Shown here one piece after another: positions 1 to 10,300 of a DNA stretch of 64,000 bases; position 1 is the first letter of the stretch; the number at the start of each line of letters is the position of its first letter. The notes beneath the pieces were generated by a model. It made no database searches. It had not been told where the DNA came from and saw only the letters and a list, made by a program, of their open reading frames with translations. The translations under genes and the position numbers were made by a program. Origin of the DNA: Myxocyprinus asiaticus (taxonomy: Eukaryota > Chordata > Actinopteri > Cypriniformes > Catostomidae); assembly GCF_019703515.2 (NCBI RefSeq), contig NC_059372.1, positions 23,050,931 through 23,114,930 of the forward strand. Direction: 5' to 3'.

Positions 1-912
1 TTGAGCTCTTTTGACAGCATCTGTGACATGACATGCTGTCAATTAACACAGAAAATACTGAAACATTTGTTTACATTTAAGCACTTCAAATGGAAGTCTA
101 TGGACTGATCGTACAGCATTAGAAATACAAATACTATTCATCACACTATTTTATTATGTTAGCCAAAAAAAATTAAACTATGGTTGGGAAATTAAAGTAA
201 AATAAAATAATGCAATTAATGCAGTATCCGATTTTTCCCTTCCTGAAACTTTACTAATGTTTTTCTCCACTTCTTGTGGCTAAAATTGGCTTATATACAT
301 TTTCAGGAGGTACACGCTCAACACGACTGCACACCTAGCACAGAAACCGATTGTGTGGAGCAGTGCTCGCTTATTTATGCATGTCCCGGGCATAATAAAC
401 ACAGGAGCGAATTTATTGTACGGAGAATGGTGACTTTACTCACAAGTGGTAAGCCAGGTGTAGCTGCCGTATCTTTTCGTATAACACGAAAATGCTCACG
501 CACTGTCATCTGAACTAATGTTAAAAACGAAACCCTACGAGAGAGACCTAGCGTGTGCAAGATAGAGACTGAACGGCAGCCAGATAAATTTTTAATTTTG
601 AGATTTTAAACTTCAGCAAATTAAACTTCAACATTAAATATGTTTTATATCTGTACGTATAATGTGTAATAACGTATTGGTACTGTACACTTAAGTATGT
701 CTTGCAATTAAAGCTTGATATGAATTAAACTTGCCCATTTACTGTAATTTTATTAATAAAAAAGTCCACTGGAAAGATTAATAACTGTAAAAATACAAAA
801 AACTTACACAAAAAAAATGCAAATAAATGCACAAAAAAAATGCAAAAAAAAAAAAAATAATTTATCCACAAACAACTCGACATTTGAACATGTTTATATT
901 TAATTAATTATA
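1..912. other. AT-rich non-coding stretch, no gene seen
   Basis: No credible exon or RNA gene is visible. The short open frames here lack codon bias and splice context. An A-rich tract at about 809-860 is low-complexity sequence. The right edge runs into the 8-bp duplication of the hAT-like element. Confidence 0.6.
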
Positions 913-920
913 ATTATATA

Positions 921-1743
921 CAGGGTTGGGAGGGTTACTTTTGAAATGTATTCCACTACATATAACAGAATACATGCTGTAAAATGTAATTTGTAATGTA
1001 TTCCATTAGATTACTCAAGGTCAGTAACGTATTCTAAATACTTTGGATTACTTCTTCAGCACTGGTAGATTTTTTCACTTGTTTTGTCTATTAAAACTCT
1101 GCCAGTACAGTAAGACAAAATACACATGTTGAAAATACATTCTCTGAAAAACCTAAATATCTTATGCAGTGTTGTTTCTAAAACAAGATGAATCAAATTG
1201 ATCTTGTTTTAAGGATTTTTAGATATTTTTACAGGAAAACTATCTTGAATTATTATCAAGAATATCATTTTTGCCCTAATATCAAAGGTCTTGAAGTGAA
1301 TTTTCTTGATAAAAATATGATTGTGCCTGGTAACATGTGCATGTAAAATGGCTAGAAATAGCATTTTAGCTTAGCGTAAAGCTGACAATTTACACAATGT
1401 TTATTTCTATTTCTTCTGCTCCAAACTTACTTCAAACTTACTTCTCTGTCTGCTCGTATGAATGTAACACATCATAAGAAAGTGTTTCACCGCTGTTCAA
1501 ATGCACTTTGGATCGCATCATTTATATGTATAAATGTTTTCCATCTGAAAGAACTAAATATTAAATGAAACAAATAACAATAAAATACAAAGAAATCTGT
1601 TCAGTAATCTAAATACTTTTTGAATGTAACTGTATTCTAATTACCAATGATTTAAATTGTAACTGTAGTGGAATACAGTTACTTATATTTTGTATTTTAA
1701 ATACGTAATCTCGTTACATGTATTCCATTACTCCCCAACCCTG
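921..1743. mobile_element. Non-autonomous hAT-like element, copy 1
   Basis: The ends are imperfect inverted repeats: the left end begins CAGGGTTGGGAGGGTTAC and the right end finishes ACTCCCCAACCCTG. The element is flanked by 8-bp direct repeats differing at one base (ATTATATA at 913-920, CTTATATA at 1744-1751). An 8-bp target duplication with CAG-starting termini is characteristic of the hAT superfamily. The interior holds no transposase frame, so mobility would depend on an autonomous partner. A second copy in the opposite orientation lies at 39091-39695 and lacks roughly 190 bases of the interior found here (around 1170-1360). Confidence 0.75.
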
Positions 1744-1751
1744 CTTATATA

Positions 1752-2371
1752 TTATACATAAATGATAATTATAATTTTACATAAATATATTATGACTAAC
1801 CAATTTCTTGCAAGTTCTTTGAGACGAAGTATAAAGTAAATATATTTGATTATATTTTAATGTTTGTTTTAATGTACCATGTACCCTGACTAATCGTGAT
1901 TATCACAGAAAACTGTCAATTAATTTATTTAAACATTTTAATTGATTTCCATCCCTAATTTACACGTTAGCACGAGTCCAGTCTTTCAAATCATAATCTT
2001 CACATAGTATGCACAAGAATACCAAGAAGGACATGATGTAATGATCCATTTATGATCCCTTCTGAAAACTCCACCCAGTGGAATTAAGTTGGTTACAGAT
2101 TCCAGGTAAATAAGTTCATTCACCAAGAAAAAAAGTTCTTAAACAAAAATACATTTATATTTAGGCCTAATGGTAATCTACAGCATGCCACAGACCTACA
2201 ATATACACAATATTCCTTATAAGCTGATGACATCCATCACCATACCTACTGTATATATTAAACCTCAGCCAGCGACCCTTGCCTAGAAAGAAGTTGCCCC
2301 AACAAGCACCAACATTTCTAACATTCTGAAGTAGGTTGTTGGATTTAGCATGCTGGGAAACATAACTGCCA
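1752..2371. other. AT-rich non-coding stretch
   Basis: No gene or recognised repeat was identified. Some sequence towards the right, from about 2290, resembles the termini of the inverted repeat that follows. Confidence 0.5.
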
Positions 2372-2484
2372 TTTTCACACTGCCCCAAAAAGCAATGCAG
2401 GATTGTTGAGTTTTGTTGATCCAACAAATCCCAACAAGCATTGGAAGTTGGTGTGTGCTGGCGTTTGTTGGGGCAGTGTGAACT
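2372..2484. repeat. Inverted repeat around TTCACACTGCCCCAA
   Basis: The sequence TTCACACTGCCCCAA near 2373 is matched in reverse complement by TTGTTGGGGCAGTGTGAA ending near 2483. A related half-site (TTGCCCCAACAAGCACC) sits near 2293. This looks like the remnant of a foldback MITE; no target duplication was recognised. Confidence 0.45.
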
Positions 2485-3240
2485 AGCCTTAACTTGATTG
2501 AGGGAAATGGAATGTGTTCTTCAATAGCTTTGCTTGAGCTACTCCACTAATAAATGTAATAATATTCACACTGCAAAATCAGCCAAAACAGTACTATGCA
2601 GAAACTCATTAAAATCTGCACTGACTAAATGTGAGAACTGTCACAGAAGTTGGAAGCAACCCCACGCAGTCTAACTATCCTCGAAACTGAAGTCATTTAG
2701 AAAAAACTGAACTCAGCTACCTTATCACTCTTGACAGAACTGGCTTTTCAACAACAGGTGCATTAAGCCATCTAGCTAAAGTGCAGCCACAACACCCTAT
2801 GCCTGCTGGTAGGAATAACCGACTTGACGAAACTAACACATCAATTGCCCAGCTAGGCGGGATGCACACACCCACATACACTATGAGCCTATCGCATGGG
2901 CCAGTGCTTGAATCTCTGCTCCTCTCTTCACCAACACCCCCAACTGCCAGGATGGAGTTTAATTTTAGGCTCATTTTAAATTGCTTGTCAACAACTGAGC
3001 ACAAGGAAGATTGGACAGCCGGCAGTTGAGAGAGAGAGGGAAGGGAGCGAGACAGAAAAACACAGAGGAAGGGGTGAGAGAGAAAGAGCAAGCGAGAGAG
3101 AGAAGGGAAGAGATGGGAAACGTCTGGCTGTGCTTCTCTCCTTGAATAATGAAGTGTCTGTTGAACTGGTCCGAGAGTCAATCATGACAGTTACAACATT
3201 TCATCCTCAGGGAGACATTGCTGAGGGTGAATAACATACA

Positions 3241-3242
<2 letters not shown>
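2485..3242. other. Non-coding stretch with purine-rich block
   Basis: Mostly unique sequence. A GA-rich low-complexity block lies at about 3028-3112. A 154-codon open frame on the minus strand across it is a by-product of low complexity (Ser/Leu-rich) and is not annotated as a gene. Confidence 0.5.
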
Positions 3243-3283
<41 letters not shown>

Positions 3284-3304
3284 ACACACACACACACACA
3301 CACA
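3243..3304 (+). repeat. (CA)n microsatellite
   Basis: About 60 bases of CA dinucleotides with one interruption (CT) near 3278. Typical of fish intergenic DNA and probably length-polymorphic. Confidence 0.95.
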
Positions 3305-3573
3305 GATGTGTATCATACAGAAACAAAACATATACTGCTCACACACTGTAATTTATATCCTGGGGACATCCACCAACACAGCTCAGCTTTCTGTCCAATG
3401 GCAATAGAGGACAAAGCAACTGCCTTTAAAGGTCTTACAGGGACATTTGTCTCACATGTAAATGATCCACGGCTGTGAAATTCAAGACAAGGTTTACCTC
3501 TAGCACATTTGTTTTCTGTATTTCCAAATTCCCTTTTGCTCCATTAAGGTGAATAGTTTCCAACTGCTATGTA

Positions 3574-4068
3574 AAGTGGCCTCAAAAAGCATTTGGACAC
3601 TTCAGCCATGCTTAAAAATTTATGAATGTCTTTGCATTATATAACTAAATATCAGACCAATCTGGCATCTTTTTTCAAGATAATACAAGCACACTATGAA
3701 GTTTGTTAAGTTTTAAGTAAAAAAAAACAATACATACACAACTAAGAATAAAAATATACTGACACTCTGGTTGTAAAACGTTAGTGGAAGATATCCATAG
3801 TTAATTTGATGAACTACAAGTTTGTTTACTCCACTAGGACACCTGTGTGAAATTGAGGGGAACTGACTTCATACATCAGCTAAACATCACATTGAGACTA
3901 GCTGCATAAAAATAGTAAAATGCCTCAGGAAAGTGAAGTTAGTTCTGAGAAAAGGTGTAGCATTATTTGTCTGCCGATGCCACTTGCTTTGATATTTTAT
4001 TAATGCAATGAAATTCATACATTTTCAAAGTGTGGCTTGAGTGTGCTCATACTTTTGGGGCCACAGTG
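3574..4068. mobile_element. TA-flanked MITE (Tc1/mariner-like), copy 1
   Basis: The left end reads AAGTGGCCTCAAAAAGC and the right end GCTCATACTTTTGGGGCCACAGTG, an imperfect inverted pair. TA dinucleotides flank both ends (3572-3573 and 4069-4070), as expected for Tc1/mariner insertion. There is no transposase frame. The right half recurs at about 49940-50132, including the block GGACACCTGTGTGAA followed by GAGGGGAACT. Confidence 0.65.
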
Positions 4069-4070
4069 TA

Positions 4071-5958
4071 TCCAACTTTTTCCTATGTCCCATGATGCTT
4101 AGCGAGAAATATGGGCATTACTTCCGTTGTCAAGTAAACACAGCTGTTGTTACGATGTACGTCCATTCATTCTTTCGTTGCGGTGTTGGGATTTTGAGGA
4201 GAGTGTGTATGATTACGTATGGACATACATCAATCACTATACCAGTGTGTTACTGAACGTTAATAAACTGCAAAAAAAGTCATAAAGACAAAGAAAGTGC
4301 GAACAAAACTGGCTCGCTGTTTCTCCAAGATGCAGTTGAGATTTGATCTAAGCACAAACGCAACATTTCGAGCAGAATAATATGTTGTTTTAGTGGAGTA
4401 CCTGTGTTAGTTCAACTTCAGATGTGTGTGCTTGTAATCTTGTCACCCTGCATGTTCAAATCAGACAGACACACTGAGGAAGAGCCTTGAAGTTCTCATA
4501 CTTGGGTATGTAATCGCTTTTTGAAGTTGTCCGATTGGATGGTTATTTCCTTTTAAGTCCACACGTAGGTTTAAACATTTGTTCGGCGGGTGATTGACTG
4601 GTGAGAGGTGGTGCTTCGCTGCTGTCCGGTACACATCAGGACAGCATTTTAAATCTCAAATGCGATGTGGTTTTTGACTACCTCTGTATGTGTTTTTGTG
4701 ATCCAATCACAAAACATTTTGCAACCTGTTTACAACTATATTTAGCACTGATCATCTGCGATCGGATCATCCGAAACTCGTCTTATTACCAGCTGTAAAC
4801 AGGGTCTAAAATGACTGTAGCCAGAGCTAGGGAATGCTATAGAACGACTTCCGGTGGAAGTCCCACCCACATTCATTTCCCCAGTAAGACCCCCAGGAAA
4901 AAGGTGGATACATTATAATCCTTGCATAGACCATCAAATTACTAAATGGATAACATATTTGTGTGTGACACTCCTTTTTAGTGAGAGTATATGGATGTTT
5001 TTTGTTGTTTGTCTCCTTTTTCTCCCTATTCCTCTCTGTTTTGTCCACACAAGTGAATATACTGTGTATATATGTGTTTGTGGGTGTGTGTTCACTGATG
5101 TGTATGCATGTGTGCTATGACTGATGGCTGATGGGTTTGGTAGTGAAGCTGAGCAGCTCTAGTCCTGTGTGGCCTCTCTTTTCTGTGCCTGCTACATGAA
5201 AATGGAAATGACGATCCTTTGGTCTACATCCCACTCCAACAAGCTTTCAAATGCTACGATGCACCCCTCCATGTTAATGGTACTCCTTTCACTCCATCCA
5301 GTTTTTTACTCTGCTTTGAGGAGCTGGGATGCAGAGTTCTAACTGAGTTTATGTTTAAATCTAATGGAATCTGTCTGGATTCAATCGATTTTGCGACATG
5401 TCCGGCTTATAAATTTACCCCACACACAGACTCCTTTATTGAGGGATGGAGAGTGCACATTTTCAGCATTTCATGAAGGGCCCTTTTTGGTCTTTTAATA
5501 TAGATCTAATGGAGAGGCACGGCTGACCCCTTTAAGCGAGGGCACATGTAGGATTATGAGAAATGAGGTAGGTAATGGTTTTCAGAGACTACATAGGGCT
5601 GAATGCTCTCTTCATCTTTCTCTGTTTGCTTTTTCCTTTCCCAGGCCTTTTCCCAACAATAGTAAACAAATCTGAAAAGATATCTGTCTCTGCACAGGAG
5701 GAAGTTACATACATAATAGTGGTGGAGGAAAAAAATATCAATATTTCAAAGAATCGCAATATTTTACCTCTCAACACTGCATCGATATTCTAACGCCAAG
5801 AATGAATTTTTTAGCTACTTTTTTTTTTTGTATGCTAATTCAGAATGTGCTAAGAATATACTACAAGTCTTTAACTTGTTTAATTTGAAAGGATGGCCAT
5901 ACAGATTCCGTGTACAGCTAGACTGTACTGTAATTATAAAGGCAATTCCCTCACACTG
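4071..5958. other. Non-coding stretch, no gene seen
   Basis: Several open frames of 60-90 codons occur here but none has splice context or a recognisable domain. A segment at about 5722-5795 (ATATCAATATTTC, GAATCGCAATATTTTACC) resembles an old interspersed repeat also hinted at near 23830-23900. Confidence 0.45.
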
Positions 5959-5960
5959 TT

Positions 5961-5995
<35 letters not shown>

Positions 5996-5997
5996 TT
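5959..5997 (+). repeat. (TTTA)n microsatellite
   Basis: About nine tandem TTTA units. Confidence 0.9.
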
Positions 5998-6136
5998 AAT
6001 GACGTAAATGCTTAAGCTCTATATAACTTCTATGGCTCTATAATGAAGTAAAGCAGGATGTTAAGGATTTGTTTTGCAAAGCACCGAAGTCCAATAATGA
6101 TGAATGTGAAACAAGTGAGTAAAAGATTGCAATATA

Positions 6137-6657
6137 CACTCACTGAGCACTATATAAGGAACACTATGGTCCTAATAAAGTGCCCGACGTGGTCTTCTGC
6201 TGTTGTAGCCCATCAGCCTCATGGTTTGATGTGTTGTGCATTCTGAGATGCTATTCTGCTCACTATAATTGTACAGAGTGGTTATCTGAGTTACCGTAGA
6301 CTTTCTGTAAGCTCGAACCAGTTGGCCAATCTCCGTTTACCTCTCTGGAATTTTTTTTTTTTTTACACCATTCTGAGTAAACTCTAGAGACTGTTGGGCA
6401 TGAAAATCCCAAGAGATTAGCAGTTACAGAAATACTCAAACCAGCACATCTAGCCTCATCAATCATGCCACGGTCAAAATCACTGAGATCACAATTTTTT
6501 TCCCATTCTGATGGTTTATGTGAACATTAACTAAAGCTCCTGACCCGTATCCACATGATTTAATGCACTGCACTGCGGTTGCCACACGATTGGCTGATTA
6601 GATAATTGCATGAATAAGTAGGTGTACAGGTTTTCCTAATAAAGTGCTCAGTGAGTG
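6137..6657 (-). mobile_element. Deleted Tc1-like element, copy 1
   Basis: The 521-bp element starts CACTCACTGAGCAC directly after a TA (6135-6136) and ends GTGCTCAGTGAGTG, a matching inverted terminus. The right-hand TA has been lost. The interior keeps only the DNA-binding part of a transposase, on the minus strand, so this is an internally deleted derivative. A second copy is at 53921-54490. The two share long blocks such as GCTATTCTGCTCACTA and GAGTAAACTCTAGAGACTG. Confidence 0.75.
6263..6466 (-). pseudogene. Transposase N-terminal helix-turn-helix fragment
   Basis: The minus-strand reading contains a helix-turn-helix of the kind found at the N-terminus of Tc1/Tc3-type transposases: GLSISVTANLLGF, then PTVSRVYSEWC. 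In intact relatives this binds the terminal inverted repeat. The catalytic DDE domain is absent and the frame turns into unrelated sequence after the Lys/Asn-rich stretch, so it is a remnant and not a working protein. The family placement is by motif recognition. Confidence 0.6.
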
Positions 6658-8051
6658 GATCAGTTTTAATCTTGCAATACACTTAACATAATTACTGCAT
6701 TACAAACCAGATATCTAATATTGTCCCTCATGTTAAAATGTAGCTGTTTTAATATCTACTTTACAAATTCACCAAGTCTATGATATTTCCCTAGGCCCTC
6801 AACTCTACTAATTTGTGTCACACTTATTTTATTTTGGAACACAGCAGTAATGTGCTTAATAGTGCAACAACATCTGTGCAATTTTCCCTTTTTAAAAAAA
6901 GTGATTGGAATTGCATTGCAATTAAACGTTTATTGATCCGTCAGCACTGAAGATATTTTTCTATTTAATTAGTTTGAAAAACCTTCCTTATGTTGCATAT
7001 TCTCCTCCCTAACAAAATCTATTTATTTTTTCTGCACGAAATCATAGTCTGAAATCAAGGTACTGTGTTTCCATTCAACTATGAATTAGTGGAAGAAAAG
7101 GGGGATCAAACAGCACAAAAGAGGCAGATACAAGAGGATGGAGATCGTAATACAACCAAAAAAGAAAAAGAGCAGTGTTACCTGCTGCTCTATGTCATCA
7201 AAGTACATTCTGACACGCTCTGAAGCATACACATTTTTTCTTCAATCTCCCCTTTGTAAGCATAGCGCCAAATCTATCTAGCAACACGCAGGCTGGCAGG
7301 GCACCCTAAGACACCAAAGTGCTTGCAGATTCACTCAAGCAGGTACTGTAAGCACTGACGCTAATGCCAAGCTTTCACATCCAAAGGCATTTAATCTGTC
7401 CCCTTTATCACAGTGTGCAGTCTAAATATCACTGCTTCAGGGATAACAGAATGCCACTGGCTCATGTTTTTAGACGCAAGCGCCGAAGCACTTTGTAAGA
7501 TCAGGACAGTTTATCTGTGTCATCTTAAATCATTTCATTGTCAGGCAAGGGATCGAAGCCCACACATTAGGGATTAGATTTTGATTGCCATCGATCCTTA
7601 TTGAACCATCCATCTATCAAAATGTCTCTCTCTGCCTCTGTTAACATCACTGGAAGAAAACTCTACCACACACACCACAGAAAGCACCATTGGCCAGTAA
7701 CTTTTAAGACACACATATACTGTATTGCAACTGGGTTGTGGCATGAAAACTCACAGTAGACACTCACAAAATCTACAGGTATTATCAACTAAACTTCCAT
7801 GCAAAGGCAAACACAGTAGCTACACATTTTTGAGCAAAATCAGGTCTCTTAATCTATGATCTATATTGTGACAAAGGTTTTGGCTCAACTATTTTCAGAT
7901 TCACATAAAAAGAAGTGCGAAAATTTACCTTTTTTCTCAATTTTGGTATAGTTACTACATTTTGCCATAGCAGTATGCATGTGCATATTCACATAAACAC
8001 ACATATGCAAACAAATACATACACTGCACGTCATGTTTCACTAACTGTGAC
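6658..8051. other. Unique non-coding stretch, possible conserved elements
   Basis: No repeat family was recognised over most of this stretch. The part at about 7280-7640 is balanced in base composition and free of low complexity, and it resembles the kind of sequence that is often conserved between fish. It lies on the downstream side of the candidate minus-strand exon, so it may be intron or 3' flank. Confidence 0.4.
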
Positions 8052-8276
8052 CTACAGTTATTGAGGAAGAGGAGTACAGCGAAGCCGAGTGTGGAAGTAG
8101 CCAGCAATATGAGACAGATGTTGCAAGGGATCATAAAGTACCGCACGACCAGCGACACTTTGTGCTGGTACATGCGATCCCGCTCCGGGGGCGGCGTGGG
8201 GTACTGACAACTGGTCATACTCCACTCCACGTTTTCCCTAAAGTACGCCAGCACGGCAGCTGTTCCAAAACAGACT
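8052..8276 (-). CDS. Candidate internal exon of a membrane protein
   Basis: The minus-strand reading gives 74 full codons with one leading and two trailing bases, so it is a frame-preserving 225-bp exon. Upstream is a pyrimidine tract ending in CAG (CCTTTTTCTCAG, 8288-8277). Downstream is AG followed by GTCACA, a weak but usable donor. Third codon positions are strongly G/C-rich against an AT-rich background, and CpGs cluster here. The peptide begins hydrophobic (VCFGTAAVLAYF), has a polar loop with two Cys, a Trp and a PPPERDR stretch at about residues 13-45, then a transmembrane segment (about residues 48-71, ICLILLATSTLGFAVLLFL). This suggests the end of one membrane pass, an extracytosolic loop and the next pass. 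I do not recognise the family, and no neighbouring exon was firmly found. A second AG two bases in (exon start 8274) is also possible. Confidence 0.55.
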
Positions 8277-9074
8277 CTGAGAAAAAGGTATTGTTGAGAT
8301 GAAAGAAATCCCAAAATGGTACCAAAAATTTCAGCTTAAACTCCACTGGTGCTTCTCGACTTTATCGCAGTTCCTTTCAGAAAAACGTAGATGAATATTT
8401 TCACCGGTCTCCAAGCAACACATTTTGTTCCCGAATAACATCCTCTATGGGACAGTGATGGTCCCCTTCTTACTGTCCCCGACCTTTCCGCAACCCTTCC
8501 ATTTCTTTCCAAAGCACAGGGGAGGTGTGTCATGAAATGTTAGTTTGAGTGAGTGTGCTTGAGTGTGTTTGACCAAAGCTCTGCTGGACCCTTGGCCCAG
8601 ATTGGCAACACGCACAAACAAGTGCAAACAATACCGCTGCACTTTGTACTTTAAATCCACAAACACAGAACTCTACAGCTTGGTGAATTAGCAATGAATT
8701 GGCTCTTAATTCGTCTGCAGAAGTTGTAGTTTTTGTTCTTAAAATGAAGTACTAGGGCACCATAAATTTTCAAAATTTCCTATCTGGTGTCCTCAGATGT
8801 TCTACCACCTGTCTGTGCCCAACAGCAGCATGGAGATGCCAAGCTGGTCTCCGGGTGACATGTGTCAAGATTGACGGCGTGTGTGGCTGGACATCATGTA
8901 AGTTTTCTGCACAGGGAACTGCTCAGTTGTTCACAGGCTGCATTAAGAGTGATTAGACTTTGCTTTGCACACACACACTCTACATTCAAATTTCAACACA
9001 CACACTCCCAAATACTCAGCAGAACTGCAACACCAGGCTCGTCTTCAGTCATAAAAGTGCAATTTGAAACTTCA

Positions 9075-9104
9075 CCCGCCCCACCCCCCCACCCCACCCC
9101 CCCC
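9075..9104 (-). repeat. C-tract cluster (G-quadruplex potential on minus strand)
   Basis: Runs of C (3, 4, 7, 4 and 8 bases) separated by single A or G bases. The minus strand therefore carries closely spaced G-runs that meet the usual quadruplex pattern. Confidence 0.6.
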
Positions 9105-10151
9105 ACAGACTCCACCTCAGTCCCCAGAATGAATGAATAATTAGCCCTCAGAGAGTCAGCAGCTGTCTTTGGCCAGTGCTACCATATGCCCTGGAGTGCA
9201 GCAGGGTCTTTTTTTTTTCTTCAACCCCCTTGTGTATTCCCGCACCCCCGCCTTCTTCAAAACACAGAGCTCTTCTCTGGCAACGAGCCACGACCTCCCC
9301 TTGTGTCCGCGTAAATTGCTACAGACGAAGCGTACAGTGGAAAGTTATAGGTGTCTAGTGAGTTGACTCTTCCCCCAGAGCAGTTGCCTTGGTCAGAGTA
9401 GAGGCGCGATCCTTGATCCGGGCTGCCAGAATCAAAATACAAGGAGATTGCAACCATACAAAACAAACTGGATCAGGAGGAAGAGAAAAGAACTGCTTTA
9501 GACAGTGTTGTTTGTAGTTCCCTTTTCCGTAGTCCGTTTAAGTGGGCAACTCCAGAGAATAGACAACCTCCTCTTGTGCACTCAAGTTGTTCTTCTCTCT
9601 GAAAACAGTGCCTTTTCCAATCTTATTTCTTTTCATTAGAGTCAGAAGCTATTTAAAGGGCTCCCTCGGTCTCGCTCTATCAAGCATCCATTCCTTTTCT
9701 CTGTTCCTCTCCTGGTGCCTCTCCTCGTGTCCTGGGCTCAAACTCGCTCCAGCTGATCCTCAGAGGAAGTGCTCACTGCCAGCCAAAACATTCACTCTGA
9801 TTGCCACTATTCATGTCAGAATATCCCCCAGGCAGCAGGTACTCTGTCAACGTGAGCTTGCGTTCAGCCAGCACTTCTTAGCCAGAGAGAGAGAGAGCGA
9901 GTAGTGGTTGGGGAGCGGCACACAGAAATGAATGGAGAGTGCAGATGAAAAAGAGACAGAGGAAAAAAGCAGAAAAAAAGAGATGCAAACTGGATGATAA
10001 CACTTAGTCCAACCTCTTGGATACGCTAAACAATGCACAGAGCGTATCTTCTACATCCTCATGGTAAGGACGCTCATGCCTCCCTCTCTCTGCCTCGAAT
10101 GAAGGAAAAGACAGCGAGAGGAGGAGTGGATGAGGAGCTGTCTCTAACAAA

Positions 10152-10202
10152 GGGTTGGGGAGGGGTGAGAAGTGGGGAGGCAGCAAGGGGGGTGGGGGGG
10201 GG
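10152..10202 (+). repeat. G-run cluster (G-quadruplex potential)
   Basis: At least six G-runs of three or more bases occur within about 50 bases, ending in G6-T-G9. Any four consecutive runs satisfy a quadruplex-type pattern. It sits about 1.9 kb upstream of the minus-strand candidate exon. Confidence 0.55.
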
Positions 10203-10300
10203 TGGTGTTTGACAGAGAATAAAAGCTTTTGGGAATACTTGGGAGTGTTTTAAAAGGGGGGAAGCTGGAATGACAGCGAAAACACAAAAGGGCAATTGGA

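Larger units (their letters stand above)
8277..10300. other. GC-raised stretch upstream of the candidate exon
   Basis: Relative to its surroundings this stretch is richer in G/C and CpG, with C-runs at 9075-9104 and G-runs at 10152-10202. For a minus-strand gene containing the 8052-8276 exon it is on the 5' side, so it could hold an upstream exon, promoter or enhancer. The open frames on either strand (for example 9257-9466 minus) lack convincing codon bias. No start codon or TATA box could be supported. Confidence 0.35.

Noticed and set aside
2717..3181. 154-codon minus-strand open frame
   Set aside because: It spans a GA-rich low-complexity block that suppresses stops and yields Ser/Leu repeats; no domain or splice context.
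3218..3478. Open frame rich in His/Thr
   Set aside because: Translation of the (CA)n microsatellite.
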